Made by a program: the position numbers and the translations under genes. DNA of 64,000 nt from the NCBI GenBank assembly GCA_963830565.1, contig CAWHMO010000007.1, forward strand, positions 350,515-414,514, read 5' to 3'. This document shows positions 27,955-38,160 of the stretch, one piece after another; position 1 is the stretch's first letter; each line of letters opens with the position of its first letter. Source of the stretch: DATFDN01 sp963830565. GTDB lineage: Bacteria; Pseudomonadota; Alphaproteobacteria; Acetobacterales; Acetobacteraceae. A model generated the notes under the pieces. The model did no database searches and had not been told where the DNA came from. It saw only the letters and a list, made by a program, of their open reading frames with translations.

Positions 27955-29012
27955 GAGCGTTTTCAAGCGTGCGGAATCGTTAATGGGGGCTTCCGGCGCG
28001 GGTGGCGGATGTAATTCGTGGGTCTCCGGCATGGACCGGAGGCGGCAATGTTTTCATGGCGGCGTGGGCAGGCCTACTCGCAGGATCTGCGGGAGCGGGT
28101 GCTGGCGGCGAACGAATTGAGTGCGCGCGCAGTGGCGGCGCGGTTCGGGGTCAGCGTGTCGTATGCCGTCAAGGCACGCCAGCGCCGCGACCGGCTGGGC
28201 GAACTGACCCCTGGCCCGCAGCGGTCGTGGACCCCACGCAAGCTGGCCGCGCATCATGCCGCGATCACCGCCCATGCGCGCTCCTACCCGGACGCGACGC
28301 TGGCCGAGCTGTGTGCCTGGCTGCAGGCCGAGTTCGGTGTGTCGGCCAGCATCGGCACGATGTGGAATACGCTGCGCCGGCTCGGCCTGACGCTCAAAAA
28401 AAGTGCCTCGAAGCGGCCGAGCGGACGCGCGCCGACATTGCCGAGGCGCATCGCCTCTGGGCTGAGGTGCAGGCCAAACTAGACGTGCGACGCTTGGTGT
28501 TTCTCGACGAGACATGGACCAAGACCAACATGGCCCGGCTCTACGGTCGCGCTCCACGTGGTGAACGCGTGGTCGGCCGGGTCCCGCACGGGCATTGGCA
28601 GACCACGACCTTCCTGGCCGGTCTTCGGCATGACCGGATCGTGGCGCCGCTGGTGCTGGACGGCGCGATTGATGGCCCGACATTCCTGGCCTGGGTCGAA
28701 CAGTTCCTCGTCCCGACGCTGGAGCACGGCGACATCGTCCTGGCCGACAACCTTGCCAGCCACAAGGTGGCCGGGGTGCGCGAGGCGATCGAAGCGCGCG
28801 GCGCCAGTATTCAATTCCTGCCGGCCTCTCGCCGGATCTCAACCCGATCGAGCAACTGTTCGCCAAGCTCAAGGCGCTGATCCGTGGCCTGGCGCCGCGT
28901 TCCCGCGAGGCGCTGCTGAGCACCATCGGCGCCGTCATCGACCAGGTCAGCGCCACCGAATGCGCCAACTACCTCGCCCACGCGGGATATGGAGGTTAGC
29001 TTGAAAACGCTC
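27955..29012 (+). mobile_element. IS630-family element c (decayed)
   Basis: 1058 bases with terminal GAGCGTTTTCAAGC repeated inverted at the right end (GCTTGAAAACGCTC, 28999-29012). Flanked by TA at 27953-27954 and 29013-29014 in CTAG contexts. The right end lies 20 bases beyond the 3' end of uvrC. A degraded copy of its left end recurs at 37657. Confidence 0.88.
28048..28999 (+). pseudogene. IS630-family transposase c with a disabling frameshift
   Basis: OrfA starts MFSWRRGQAYSQDLRERVLAA with an HTH (ARAVAARFGVSVSYAVK). It reaches a run of seven A near 28398 where the -1 frame continues as KKCLEAAERTRADIAEAH, then LVFLDETWTKTNM and DIVLADNLASHKVAG. A further one-base loss near 28830 (LPASRR in place of LPAYSPDLNP) separates the last catalytic segment SPDLNPIEQLFAKLKALIR. 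The first shift is probably programmed, the second disabling. The protein would end YLAHAGYGG. Confidence 0.85.
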
Positions 29013-29031
29013 TAGCTAGGCAGAGGGCGGA

Positions 29032-30909
29032 TCAGCCTTCGCCCATCCGGACCCCAGGGTGGAAGTGCGCGTATACCCGTCGCGCGATCTCGCGCGAGAT
29101 GCTGGGCGCCGCCTCAAGCGCTGGCAGGCCCGCCTGCTTGACCCCGCGCGCCGATCCGAAATGGTTCAGCAGCGCCCGCTTGCGAGCCGCGCCGATGCCA
29201 GCGATCTCATCCAGTTCGCTGCGAATGAGCGACTTGGAGCGGCCCGCGCGATGCGTGGTGATGGCGAATCGGTGTGCCTCGTCACGCAGCCGCTGAAGAT
29301 AGTCCAGCACCGGATCGCGCGGCGGGAGCTGGAAGGGCGGCCCGCCGTCGATGTGAAACCATTCCCGCCCAGCGTCGCGATCCGGCCCCTTGGCGATCGC
29401 CACCAGCGGGACGTCGTTAACGCCAAGATCCTGCAAGGTGGCGCGGGCCGCCGAGAGCTGACCGGCGCCGCCGTCGATCAGGACCAGGTCGGGCCAGTCC
29501 GAGCGCACGCCGGCACCCTCCGCCTCGGCCTTGACCAGCCGGCCGAAGCGCCGGGCCAGCACCTCGCGCATCATCGCGAAGTCGTCGCCCGGCGCCACCG
29601 GGCCGCGGATCGCGAATTTACGGTAGGCCGCTTTCATGAAGCCCTCGGGGCCGGCCACGACCATCACCCCGTACGGAGCGGTGCCCATGATATGGCTGTT
29701 GTCATACACCTCGATCCGGTCCGGCGAGGCGGGCAGGCGGAAGAGTTGGGCGACGACCTCCAGCAGCTTGGCTTGGCCGGCCGATTCCGCCAACCGGCGC
29801 TCCAGGGCTTCCCGCGCGTTGGTCTCGGCATGCGCCACCACGGCGCGCTTCTCGCCGCGCTGGGGCACAATGATCTCAATTCGGCGGCCGGTCTTCAGCC
29901 CCAGCGCCTCACCAACCAGCGCCTGCTCGGGAATTGCGTGATTGGCAAGGATGAGCGGCGGCGGCGGCTTGTCGTCGTAGAACTGGGCGATGAAGGCGCC
30001 CAGCACGGCTTCGACCTCCTCGGTCCGGCCATGGGCGGGGAAGAACGGCCGGTTGCCGTTGTTGCGCCCGCCGCGCACGAAGAACACCTGCACGCAGGTC
30101 TGGCCGCCAATCTGCCAGGCTGCGATGACGTCGGCATCTTCCAGGCTGGCGGGGTTGATGACGTCGCCGCCCTGCACATGCGTCAGACCGCGGATGCGGT
30201 CGCGCACCGCGGCCGCGCGCTCGAACTCGAGCGCGGCCGAGGCCTGCTCCATCTCCGCCGCCAATTCGCGCTGCACCGAGGCGGACCGGCCGGCCAGGAA
30301 GGCCTTCGCCTGCGCCACGAGCCGCCCATACATTTGCGGCTCTATCCGGCCGACGCAGGGTGCCGAACACCGGCGGATCTGGAACAGCAGACACGGGCGG
30401 GTACGGTTGGCGAAGACCGTGTCCTGGCAGGAGCGCAGCAGGAACACGCGTTGCATCGCCGTCACCGTCTGGTTCACCGCCCAGGCGGAGGCGAACGGGC
30501 CCCAGTAGCTCCCCTTGCGTAGTTGCGCGCCGCGATGCTTGGCGATCTGCGGGAATGGGTGATCCTCGGTCAGCATGAGCCACGGGTAGGATTTGTCGTC
30601 CCGGAGCACAATGTTGAACCGCGGCTTGAGGCGCTTGATGAGATTGGCCTCGAGCAGCAGCGCCTCGGCCTCGGTGTGCGTGGTCACGATCTCCATGGAG
30701 ACCGTCTCGGAGACCATGCGCCGCAGCCGCTCCGGAAGCCGGCCAATCTGCGTGTAGGCGGCCACTCGCCGCTTCAGGCTCCTTGCCTTGCCGACGTACA
30801 GCGCGTCGCCCTTCGCATCGAGCATGCGATAGACCCCAGGGCCGGCCGGCATGGTCGCCAGGGCCGCCTCGATCGCGCTCGCTCCGGGAGATAGTCTGGT
30901 CTCGTTCAC
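29032..30909 (-). CDS. uvrC: Excinuclease ABC subunit C
   Basis: 625 residues, full length. GIY-YIG nuclease domain (GPGVYRMLDAKGDALYVGKA), cysteine cluster CLLFQIRRCSAPCVG, UVR motif around AEMEQASAALEFERAAAVRDRI, RNase H-like nuclease (RIEVYDNSHIMGTAPYGVMVV) and C-terminal helix-hairpin-helix pair (LDEIAGIGAARKRALLNHFG). It makes both incisions of nucleotide excision repair with UvrB, whose gene lies 1.4 kb upstream on the same strand. Starts at GTG 30909. IS630 element c abuts its 3' end. Confidence 0.97.
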   Translation of the reverse strand: MNETRLSPGASAIEAALATMPAGPGVYRMLDAKGDALYVGKARSLKRRVAAYTQIGRLPERLRRMVSETVSMEIVTTHTEAEALLLEANLIKRLKPRFNIVLRDDKSYPWLMLTEDHPFPQIAKHRGAQLRKGSYWGPFASAWAVNQTVTAMQRVFLLRSCQDTVFANRTRPCLLFQIRRCSAPCVGRIEPQMYGRLVAQAKAFLAGRSASVQRELAAEMEQASAALEFERAAAVRDRIRGLTHVQGGDVINPASLEDADVIAAWQIGGQTCVQVFFVRGGRNNGNRPFFPAHGRTEEVEAVLGAFIAQFYDDKPPPPLILANHAIPEQALVGEALGLKTGRRIEIIVPQRGEKRAVVAHAETNAREALERRLAESAGQAKLLEVVAQLFRLPASPDRIEVYDNSHIMGTAPYGVMVVAGPEGFMKAAYRKFAIRGPVAPGDDFAMMREVLARRFGRLVKAEAEGAGVRSDWPDLVLIDGGAGQLSAARATLQDLGVNDVPLVAIAKGPDRDAGREWFHIDGGPPFQLPPRDPVLDYLQRLRDEAHRFAITTHRAGRSKSLIRSELDEIAGIGAARKRALLNHFGSARGVKQAGLPALEAAPSISREIARRVYAHFHPGVRMGEG

Positions 30910-30945
30910 GGCAGCATTCCGGGTTCAGGAGTTCTCCACTAACCT

Positions 30946-30954
30946 TGTGGATAA
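30946..30954 (-). promoter_or_regulatory. DnaA-box match overlapping the uvrC -10
   Basis: TTATCCACA, a perfect match to the DnaA box consensus TTATNCACA, overlaps the predicted -10 element. A weaker relative, TTTGCCACA, lies just upstream in the same direction. Either chance or DnaA control of uvrC. Confidence 0.4.
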
Positions 30955-30978
30955 GTCTGTGGCAAACCCGGTTGTCAA
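30950..30978 (-). promoter_or_regulatory. Candidate promoter of uvrC
   Basis: Minus-strand TTGACA (30973-30978) and CTTATC (30950-30955) with a 17-base spacer, in an AT-rich 200-base region between folB and uvrC. The -35 is perfect and the -10 resembles the GC-tolerant alphaproteobacterial form. The inferred start near 30943 gives a leader of about 34 bases. Confidence 0.55.
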
Positions 30979-31117
30979 AACCGTGAATTCGGCCTTGAAG
31001 CTTGGTTTGCGCGAATTGCGTAATTTTTAGGCACAAAAATAAACCCTTGAAAAACAACAAAATAATATTGCGATTCAGCGACAATGTGAGAACTCTCGGG
31101 CATGTGCATGAACTCAC

Positions 31118-31528
31118 TCATTCCGCCTTGCCGCGAGTGGACAATTTCGGCTGCCGCCGCTCGATCTCGACGCCGGCCGACTCGGCATCGGGGAAAATAT
31201 CGAGTTTTTCGACGCGGACCCGCGCCAGCTTGACCCGCGAATCCGCGAGGCACACCTCGGCGAGCCGCTCAGCGAGGGTTTCGGCAAGTCGGACATGGCC
31301 GGCCTCTACCACGCCGCGCACCCGCGAAGCGACCGCCTCATAGTCGACCACGCACGCCAGTTGGTCCAGCCCCGGACCATCATCGGTCACCGCGAGATCG
31401 AGATTGACGCGGACCCGCTGCCGACGAGCGTGCTCATGCGGATGGACGCCGATGCTGGCGTGCAGCACCAGGTCGCGGATAAAGACATGGCGCAAGGCGC
31501 GCTCCGCGCTGGCGATCCGAGGCGACAA
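31118..31528 (-). CDS. folB: Dihydroneopterin aldolase
   Basis: 136 residues. VFIRDLVLHASIGVHPHEHARRQRVRVNLDL is the characteristic start of the FolB fold; VVDYEAVASRVRGVVEAGHVRLAETLAERLAEVCL holds the Tyr and catalytic Glu. The segment VRVEKLDIFPDAESAGVEIER closes the domain; the usual catalytic Lys falls in this region. It converts dihydroneopterin to hydroxymethyl-dihydropterin in folate synthesis. The gene starts three bases after the stop of the FolM-like SDR gene upstream, so the two are one operon. Confidence 0.93.
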   Translation of the reverse strand: MSPRIASAERALRHVFIRDLVLHASIGVHPHEHARRQRVRVNLDLAVTDDGPGLDQLACVVDYEAVASRVRGVVEAGHVRLAETLAERLAEVCLADSRVKLARVRVEKLDIFPDAESAGVEIERRQPKLSTRGKAE

Positions 31529-31531
31529 TCG

Positions 31532-32332
31532 CTACTCCTGAGGCAGCGGGACGTTGCGGCCGGACGCCCACTGGAGGTGCTGCCCGCCATCCAGTGCCAG
31601 CATCTGCCCCGTCATGGCCGGCAAGGCCAGGATCGCGAGCGCCGCCCGCGCCACTTCCTCCGGCGAGGTGCCACGGCCGAGAGGGACAGAGGCGTACTGC
31701 CGCTTGAACTGGTCCTTGGTCTGGCGCGGGCTGGGCAGTGCCGGGCCGGGGCCAATGCCGTTCACCCGGATACGCGGAGCAAGTGCCAGCGCCATCGATT
31801 GGGTCAGCGCCCACAACCCCGCCTTGGCAATGGTGTAGGACACGAAATGCGGTGTGATCGACCAGACGCGCTGGTCGATCAGGTTGATGATCGCGCCCTC
31901 GGCTCCGTCCGGCAGGGCGCGCGCGAAATGCTGCGTCAGCACGAAGGGCGCGCGTAGGTCGGACTCGATGTGCTGGTCCCAGGACTCGCGCGTGGCTGTG
32001 TCCCACTCGTCGCGCTCGAATGGGCTGGCGTTGTTGACCAGCACGCCGATTGGCCCAAGCACGGCGCCGGCGGTGGGCAGCAGAGCCACGGTCTCGGGCT
32101 CCCTGCAAAGGTCGGCCCGCAGGTACCGTCGCGCGCCGCCCTAGTTGGCGGATCGTCGCTGCGGTGGCTTCGGCCGCATCGACGCTGGTCCGGCAATGCA
32201 CCGCGACGTCGAACCCCGCCTGCGCGAGAGCCAGTGCGATCGCTTGTCCGACCCGGCGGGCCCCACCCGTCACCAGAGCGGCACGCGGGATCGAGGTCGG
32301 GATTCTGGCGGCGATACTCTCCTGGCCGGTCA

Positions 32333-32333
<1 letters not shown>
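31532..32333 (-). pseudogene. FolM/pteridine-reductase-like SDR, one frameshift
   Basis: ATG at 32333 overlaps the uvrB stop (TGATG). The N-terminal frame reads ALVTGGARRVGQAIALALAQAG, with the TGxxRRxG form typical of pteridine reductases. Near 32140, in a GCGGCGCGCG run, the frame shifts and continues as RRYLRADLCREPETVALL, NNASPFERDEWDTA, SYTIAKAGLWAL and LDGGQHLQW. With the shift repaired the protein is about 266 residues with a complete Tyr-Lys pair. Neighbouring folB supports a dihydromonapterin/dihydrofolate reductase role. The single lesion in a GC repeat could be a read error. Confidence 0.78.
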
Positions 32334-34534
<2,201 letters not shown>

Positions 34535-34814
34535 CGCAAAAGAGATGGCCCGAACGCCCTGGAAAATCGAGAGGCGCCCCATTGTCGAGCGCTGCGGTCG
34601 TTGATCAGGCGCGAGGCGAGGCGAAGCGGACCCGGCATTTTCTGCAAGCGGTGAATGGTCATCCGGCTTCGATCCGGGACCTTTTAGATGACAACTTATA
34701 CATGCATTTCGATAACGAGTCCACGCCGTGCGTCACGTTTACCTGCCTTGGATGCGGGATGGCTGATCGGAACCTGTGTTGCTTCCTGGTTCGGCTGCGG
34801 CAACTGAGCGCCCG

Positions 34815-34842
34815 TTGACTAGCGACGCAGCGACCCTATAGT
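34815..34842 (+). promoter_or_regulatory. Promoter of the rpsM-rplQ operon
   Basis: TTGACT (34815-34820), 16-base spacer, TATAGT (34837-34842). Predicted start near 34849, leaving a leader of about 100 bases before rpsM. It lies in the roughly 410-base divergent region between uvrB and rpsM; the rest of that region (34535-34814) contains only a short unsupported plus-strand frame. Confidence 0.65.
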
Positions 34843-34947
34843 GCCGCGCAGCCGGCGGTGCCTCCCAGGGGATCGGCGGCATTTCTGCTTGAACATGCCC
34901 CGGCGGCGGCCACCCACGCCAGCGCCGTGGCGAAGGAGTTGTGAGAC

Positions 34948-35325
34948 GTGGCGCGTATTGCCGGCGTGAACATCCCCACCGCCAAGCGGGTCGCCATCGG
35001 CCTGCAATACATCTATGGCATTGGCCCGGCCAAGGCGTCAGAGATCTGCTCGCGCCTGACCATCCCGGACGACCGCCGGGTAAACCAGCTTTCGGACGAG
35101 GAGGTGCTGCGCATCCGCGAGTTGATCGACCGCGAGTACCGGGTAGAAGGCGACCTGCGGCGCGAGGTCGCGATGAATATCAAGCGGCTGATGGACCTGG
35201 GCTGCTACCGTGGCCTGCGGCATCGCCGCGGCTTGCCGGTGCGGGGCCAGCGCACCCACACCAACGCCCGCACCCGCAAGGGCAAGGCTGTCGCCATCGC
35301 CGGCAAGAAGAAGGTGACGAAGTAG
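34948..35325 (+). CDS. rpsM: 30S ribosomal protein S13
   Basis: 125 residues. MARIAGVNIPTAKRVAIGLQYIYGIG, the helix-turn region ASEICSRLTIP, and the basic tail RGLPVRGQRTHTNARTRKGK are all canonical. Starts at GTG 34948 with GAAGGAG upstream. First gene of the alpha operon here, without the secY-adk genes that usually precede it. Confidence 0.97.
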   Translation: MARIAGVNIPTAKRVAIGLQYIYGIGPAKASEICSRLTIPDDRRVNQLSDEEVLRIRELIDREYRVEGDLRREVAMNIKRLMDLGCYRGLRHRRGLPVRGQRTHTNARTRKGKAVAIAGKKKVTK

Positions 35326-35385
35326 CGGCCTTCCAGCCACCGCCTTCGGCCGGGGCGGCTTGATCGACGGAGCAGGACCACACAT

Positions 35386-35781
35386 ATGGCGAGACCCGCC
35401 ACCAGCGCGCGCCCCCGGCGCAAGGAGCGCAAGAACATCATCGCCGGCGTGGCGCATGTCGCCGCCACGTTCAACAACACGGTGATCACCATCACCGACG
35501 CCCAGGGCAACGCCATCGCCTGGTCGTCCTCCGGCAGCCAGGGCTTCAAGGGCAGCCGCAAATCGACGCCCTATGCCGCTCAGGTCGCCGCCGAGGATGC
35601 CGGGCGCAAGGCGCGCGAGCACGGGATGGAGACGCTGGAGATCGAGGTCAACGGGCCGGGCTCAGGGCGGGAGAGCGCGCTGCGCGCCCTCCAGGCCGTG
35701 GGGTTCGCGATCACCGCGATCCGGGATACGACGCCGGTTCCGCATAACGGCTGTCGTCCCCGCAAGCGCCGGCGCGTCTGA
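35386..35781 (+). CDS. rpsK: 30S ribosomal protein S11
   Basis: 131 residues: KNIIAGVAHVAATFNNTVITITDAQGN, SSSGSQGFKGSRKSTPYAAQ and the C-terminus TPVPHNGCRPRKRRRV are canonical. It lies 60 bases after rpsM with the same orientation. It forms the mRNA-exit side of the 30S platform. Confidence 0.97.
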   Translation: MARPATSARPRRKERKNIIAGVAHVAATFNNTVITITDAQGNAIAWSSSGSQGFKGSRKSTPYAAQVAAEDAGRKAREHGMETLEIEVNGPGSGRESALRALQAVGFAITAIRDTTPVPHNGCRPRKRRRV

Positions 35782-35857
35782 GCGTCGGCTGGCCCGCTGG
35801 CCGGGCAAGGTTTAGTCCGCCGGGCGGCAGCCCGGTGGTGCGAAAGGACGTGGTTGA

Positions 35858-36889
35858 ATGAGGCAGAGCGCCGTCATCCAGAAGAACTGGCAGAACCTGA
35901 TCAAGCCGGAGAAGCTCGACGTCGATCCCGGCGCCGATCCAGCCCGGGTCGCGACCATCGTCGCCGAGCCGCTGGAGCGCGGCTTCGGCATGACGCTGGG
36001 CAACGCGATCCGGCGCATCCTGCTGTCCTCGCTGCAAGGCGCGGCGGTGACGGCGGTGCAGATCGACGGCGTGCTGCACGAGTTCAGCTCGATTCCCGGC
36101 GTGCGCGAGGATGTTACCGACATCGTGCTCAACATCAAACAGCTCGCGCTGCGGATGCACGGGGAGGGGCCGAAGCGCATGACCCTGACCGCGACCGGCC
36201 CGGGCGAGGTGCGGGCGGGTCAAATCCAGGTCACCCACGACATCGACATCATGAATCCCGAGCTGGTGCTCTGCACCCTTGACGATGGCGTCAGGCTCGG
36301 GATGGAGTTCACGGTCAACCTGGGCAAGGGATATGTCCCTGCCGCGGCCAACCGGCCCGAGGACGCGCCCATCGGCCTGATCCCGGTCGATTCGATCTAC
36401 TCGCCGGTCCGCCGTGTCTCCTACAAGGTCGAGCCGACCCGCGTCGGGCAGGTGACGGACTACGACAAGCTGCTGCTGACCGTGGAGACCAACGGCGCGG
36501 TGACGCCGGAGGACTCGGTCGCGCTCGCCGCCCGCATCCTGCAGGATCAGCTCCAGCTCTTCATCAATTTCGAGGAGCCGCAGCAGATCCGTGCCGAGGA
36601 GCCGCAGGACGACCTGCCGTTCAACCGCAACCTGCTGCGCAAGGTGGACGAGCTCGAGCTTTCCGTGCGCAGCGCCAACTGCCTGAAGAACGACAACATC
36701 GTCTATATCGGCGACCTGGTGCAGAAATCCGAGCAGGAGATGCTGCGCACGCCGAACTTCGGCCGCAAGTCGCTGAACGAGATCAAGGAGGTGCTGACCT
36801 CCATGGGCCTCACCCTGGGGATGAGCGTGCCGGGCTGGCCGCCGGAGAACATCGAGGATCTCGCCAAGCGGCTCGAAGAGCCGTTCTGA
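35858..36889 (+). CDS. rpoA: RNA polymerase alpha subunit
   Basis: 343 residues. The N-terminal dimerisation domain has PLERGFGMTLGNAIRRILLSSLQGAAVT; the C-terminal domain, which contacts UP elements and activators such as CRP, is present as SVRSANCLKNDNIVYIGDLVQKSEQEMLRTPNFGRKSLNEIKEVL. Length and motif order are normal for alphaproteobacteria. 76 bases after rpsK. Confidence 0.98.
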   Translation: MRQSAVIQKNWQNLIKPEKLDVDPGADPARVATIVAEPLERGFGMTLGNAIRRILLSSLQGAAVTAVQIDGVLHEFSSIPGVREDVTDIVLNIKQLALRMHGEGPKRMTLTATGPGEVRAGQIQVTHDIDIMNPELVLCTLDDGVRLGMEFTVNLGKGYVPAAANRPEDAPIGLIPVDSIYSPVRRVSYKVEPTRVGQVTDYDKLLLTVETNGAVTPEDSVALAARILQDQLQLFINFEEPQQIRAEEPQDDLPFNRNLLRKVDELELSVRSANCLKNDNIVYIGDLVQKSEQEMLRTPNFGRKSLNEIKEVLTSMGLTLGMSVPGWPPENIEDLAKRLEEPF

Positions 36890-36913
36890 CGACAGCAGCG
36901 GGGAAATCGAACC

Positions 36914-37345
36914 ATGCGTCACGGGGTGGCTGGGCGGAAGCTCGGTGTCACGTCTTCCCACCGCCTCGCCATGTTCCGCAATATGGCGTGCGCGCTGCTA
37001 AAGCACGAGCAGATCACCACCACCCTGCCCAAGGCCAAGGAGCTGCGGCCGGTGGCGGAGAAGCTCATCACGCTTGGCAAGCGTGGTGGCCTGCATGCGC
37101 GCCGGCTGCTGCACGCCGAGTTGCGTGACGATCGGATCGTCAACAAGCTGCTCGGCCCTCTAGCCGAGCGCTATCGCGGCCGCCCCGGCGGCTACACCCG
37201 CGTCCTGAAGGCCGGGGTGCGGTATGGCGACGCCGCCAGCATGGCGGTCATCGAGCTGGTGGATCGCGACAAGGCCGCCAAGGGCCAGGATAGCGGGCCG
37301 AAGCCGGAGACGGAGCAGGAAGAGGCGATCGAGCGGGCGGCATAG
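36914..37345 (+). CDS. rplQ: 50S ribosomal protein L17
   Basis: 143 residues. MRHGVAGRKLGVTSSHRLAMFRNMACALLKHEQI and TTLPKAKELRPVAEKLITLGK are canonical; PGGYTRVLKAGVRYGDAASMAVIELVDRD closes the core. A Lys/Glu-rich C-terminal tail is species-variable. Last gene of the operon; no clear terminator hairpin was found immediately downstream. Confidence 0.97.
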   Translation: MRHGVAGRKLGVTSSHRLAMFRNMACALLKHEQITTTLPKAKELRPVAEKLITLGKRGGLHARRLLHAELRDDRIVNKLLGPLAERYRGRPGGYTRVLKAGVRYGDAASMAVIELVDRDKAAKGQDSGPKPETEQEEAIERAA

Positions 37346-37487
37346 GCCGCCAGCTCCGCTCTCCTTTGCCCTGATACATTTCGCAACGCTGGCGTTGACC
37401 ATACCGGAGGCCGTGAGATGGCTCGGCGCTCCCCGGCCCCGCCTTCACGTTAAGCGGCCGCACTTCTGTCCCGATGCGCTAGTAGCC

Positions 37488-37634
37488 GGAATCATTGAAC
37501 GGTGAAACGCATCGCCGAGGCTGCCATCGCGAGCCGCCTCTTGGCAGCGTGGCGATCCAGATGGGCGACACGGTGCGGCGGGCCTGGATCGCCACGGCGC
37601 TGCGCGCCTCGCCATGACGGTTTCAGCGACTAAT
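37488..37634 (-). repeat. Dispersed palindromic repeat, copy B (inverted relative to copy A)
   Basis: The reverse complement of this stretch matches 24311-24478 over its whole length, sharing GAAACGCATCGCCGAGG, GGCGATCCAG, GGCCTGGATCGCCACGGCGC and GACGGTTTCAGC on the plus strand. It lacks the 13-base insertion of copy A. Like copy A it adjoins IS630 sequence, here a relic. Confidence 0.85.
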
Positions 37635-37656
37635 CATTCACAGATAGGGAGTACGA

Positions 37657-37747
37657 GAGCGTTTCCATGCGGTCTGGAACCGGCCGAGAGGGGCTTCCGG
37701 CGCGGATGGCATGTATGAGTTATCAGTCTCCGGCATGGACCGGAGGG
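37657..37747 (+). mobile_element. Degraded left end of an IS630 element like element c
   Basis: GAGCGTTTCCATGCGG, GGGGCTTCCGGCGCGG and CTCCGGCATGGACCGGAGG line up with the left terminus and leader of element c (27955-28047), with scattered mismatches. The transposase gene and right end are absent. Confidence 0.7.
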
Positions 37748-37761
37748 TGAGAGCTGCGCGC

Positions 37762-37917
37762 CCACCTCCAGCTCTTCCTTGATGCCTCCAACCACGCCTG
37801 CCGCCTCAAAGCGCTGCGTGGCCTCACACCTACGAGTTCATCTGCCGGACCTGGACCAAAGAACTGGAACGGTTCAGGCTTGACCCGTTACATCACACTC
37901 CGAGACTGAACATCTAG
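37762..37917 (+). pseudogene. IS481-family transposase fragment (C-terminal)
   Basis: Translation gives HLQLFLDASNHACRLKALRG, a one-base shift, then TPYEFICRTWTKELERFRLD and LHHTPRLNI-stop. This matches the conserved end of IS481/IS3-like integrase transposases (LKTLKGLTPYEFICKIWT...). Only the last 50 residues remain. Confidence 0.72.
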
Positions 37918-38160
37918 CGCAAACGTCGGGACAGTGGCGACGGCGCACCCATCCTGGCCTACGCAATCGTCAGCAGGCAATGGTTTGCAGGCGTTTGTTA
38001 TGGTCTTGCGCAAGACGTTCCTGCACACCCATCAGGTCAGGCCATCACCGAAGCAAACCCGCCCGAGCCAACCCAATCACGTCCGAGTCAACGACCAGAC
38101 GGACCGGTACTAGCCATGGCAGCCGTCGCATAGTCGACTGCCGAACACATCGGGGCCACC
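37918..38160. other. Intergenic stretch with no recognisable gene
   Basis: About 240 bases between the IS481 relic and the 3' end of the permease gene. No supported ORF, RNA or terminator was found. It is moderately AT-richer than the ribosomal block and marks the downstream border of the peptide cassette. Confidence 0.4.

Noticed and set aside
30925..30940. GTTC-N4-GTTC near uvrC as an SOS (LexA) box
   Set aside because: The alphaproteobacterial LexA site is GTTC-N7-GTTC; the spacing here is four, and nothing better was found upstream of uvrB.
30940..31090. Chromosomal replication origin at the DnaA box and AT-rich tract
   Set aside because: Only one good DnaA box and one weak one, and none of the usual origin neighbours (dnaA, hemE, parAB) are present; a uvrC promoter explains it better.
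34582..34818. 78-codon plus-strand ORF between uvrB and rpsM
   Set aside because: No ribosome site, no recognisable fold, and it overlaps the rpsM promoter region.
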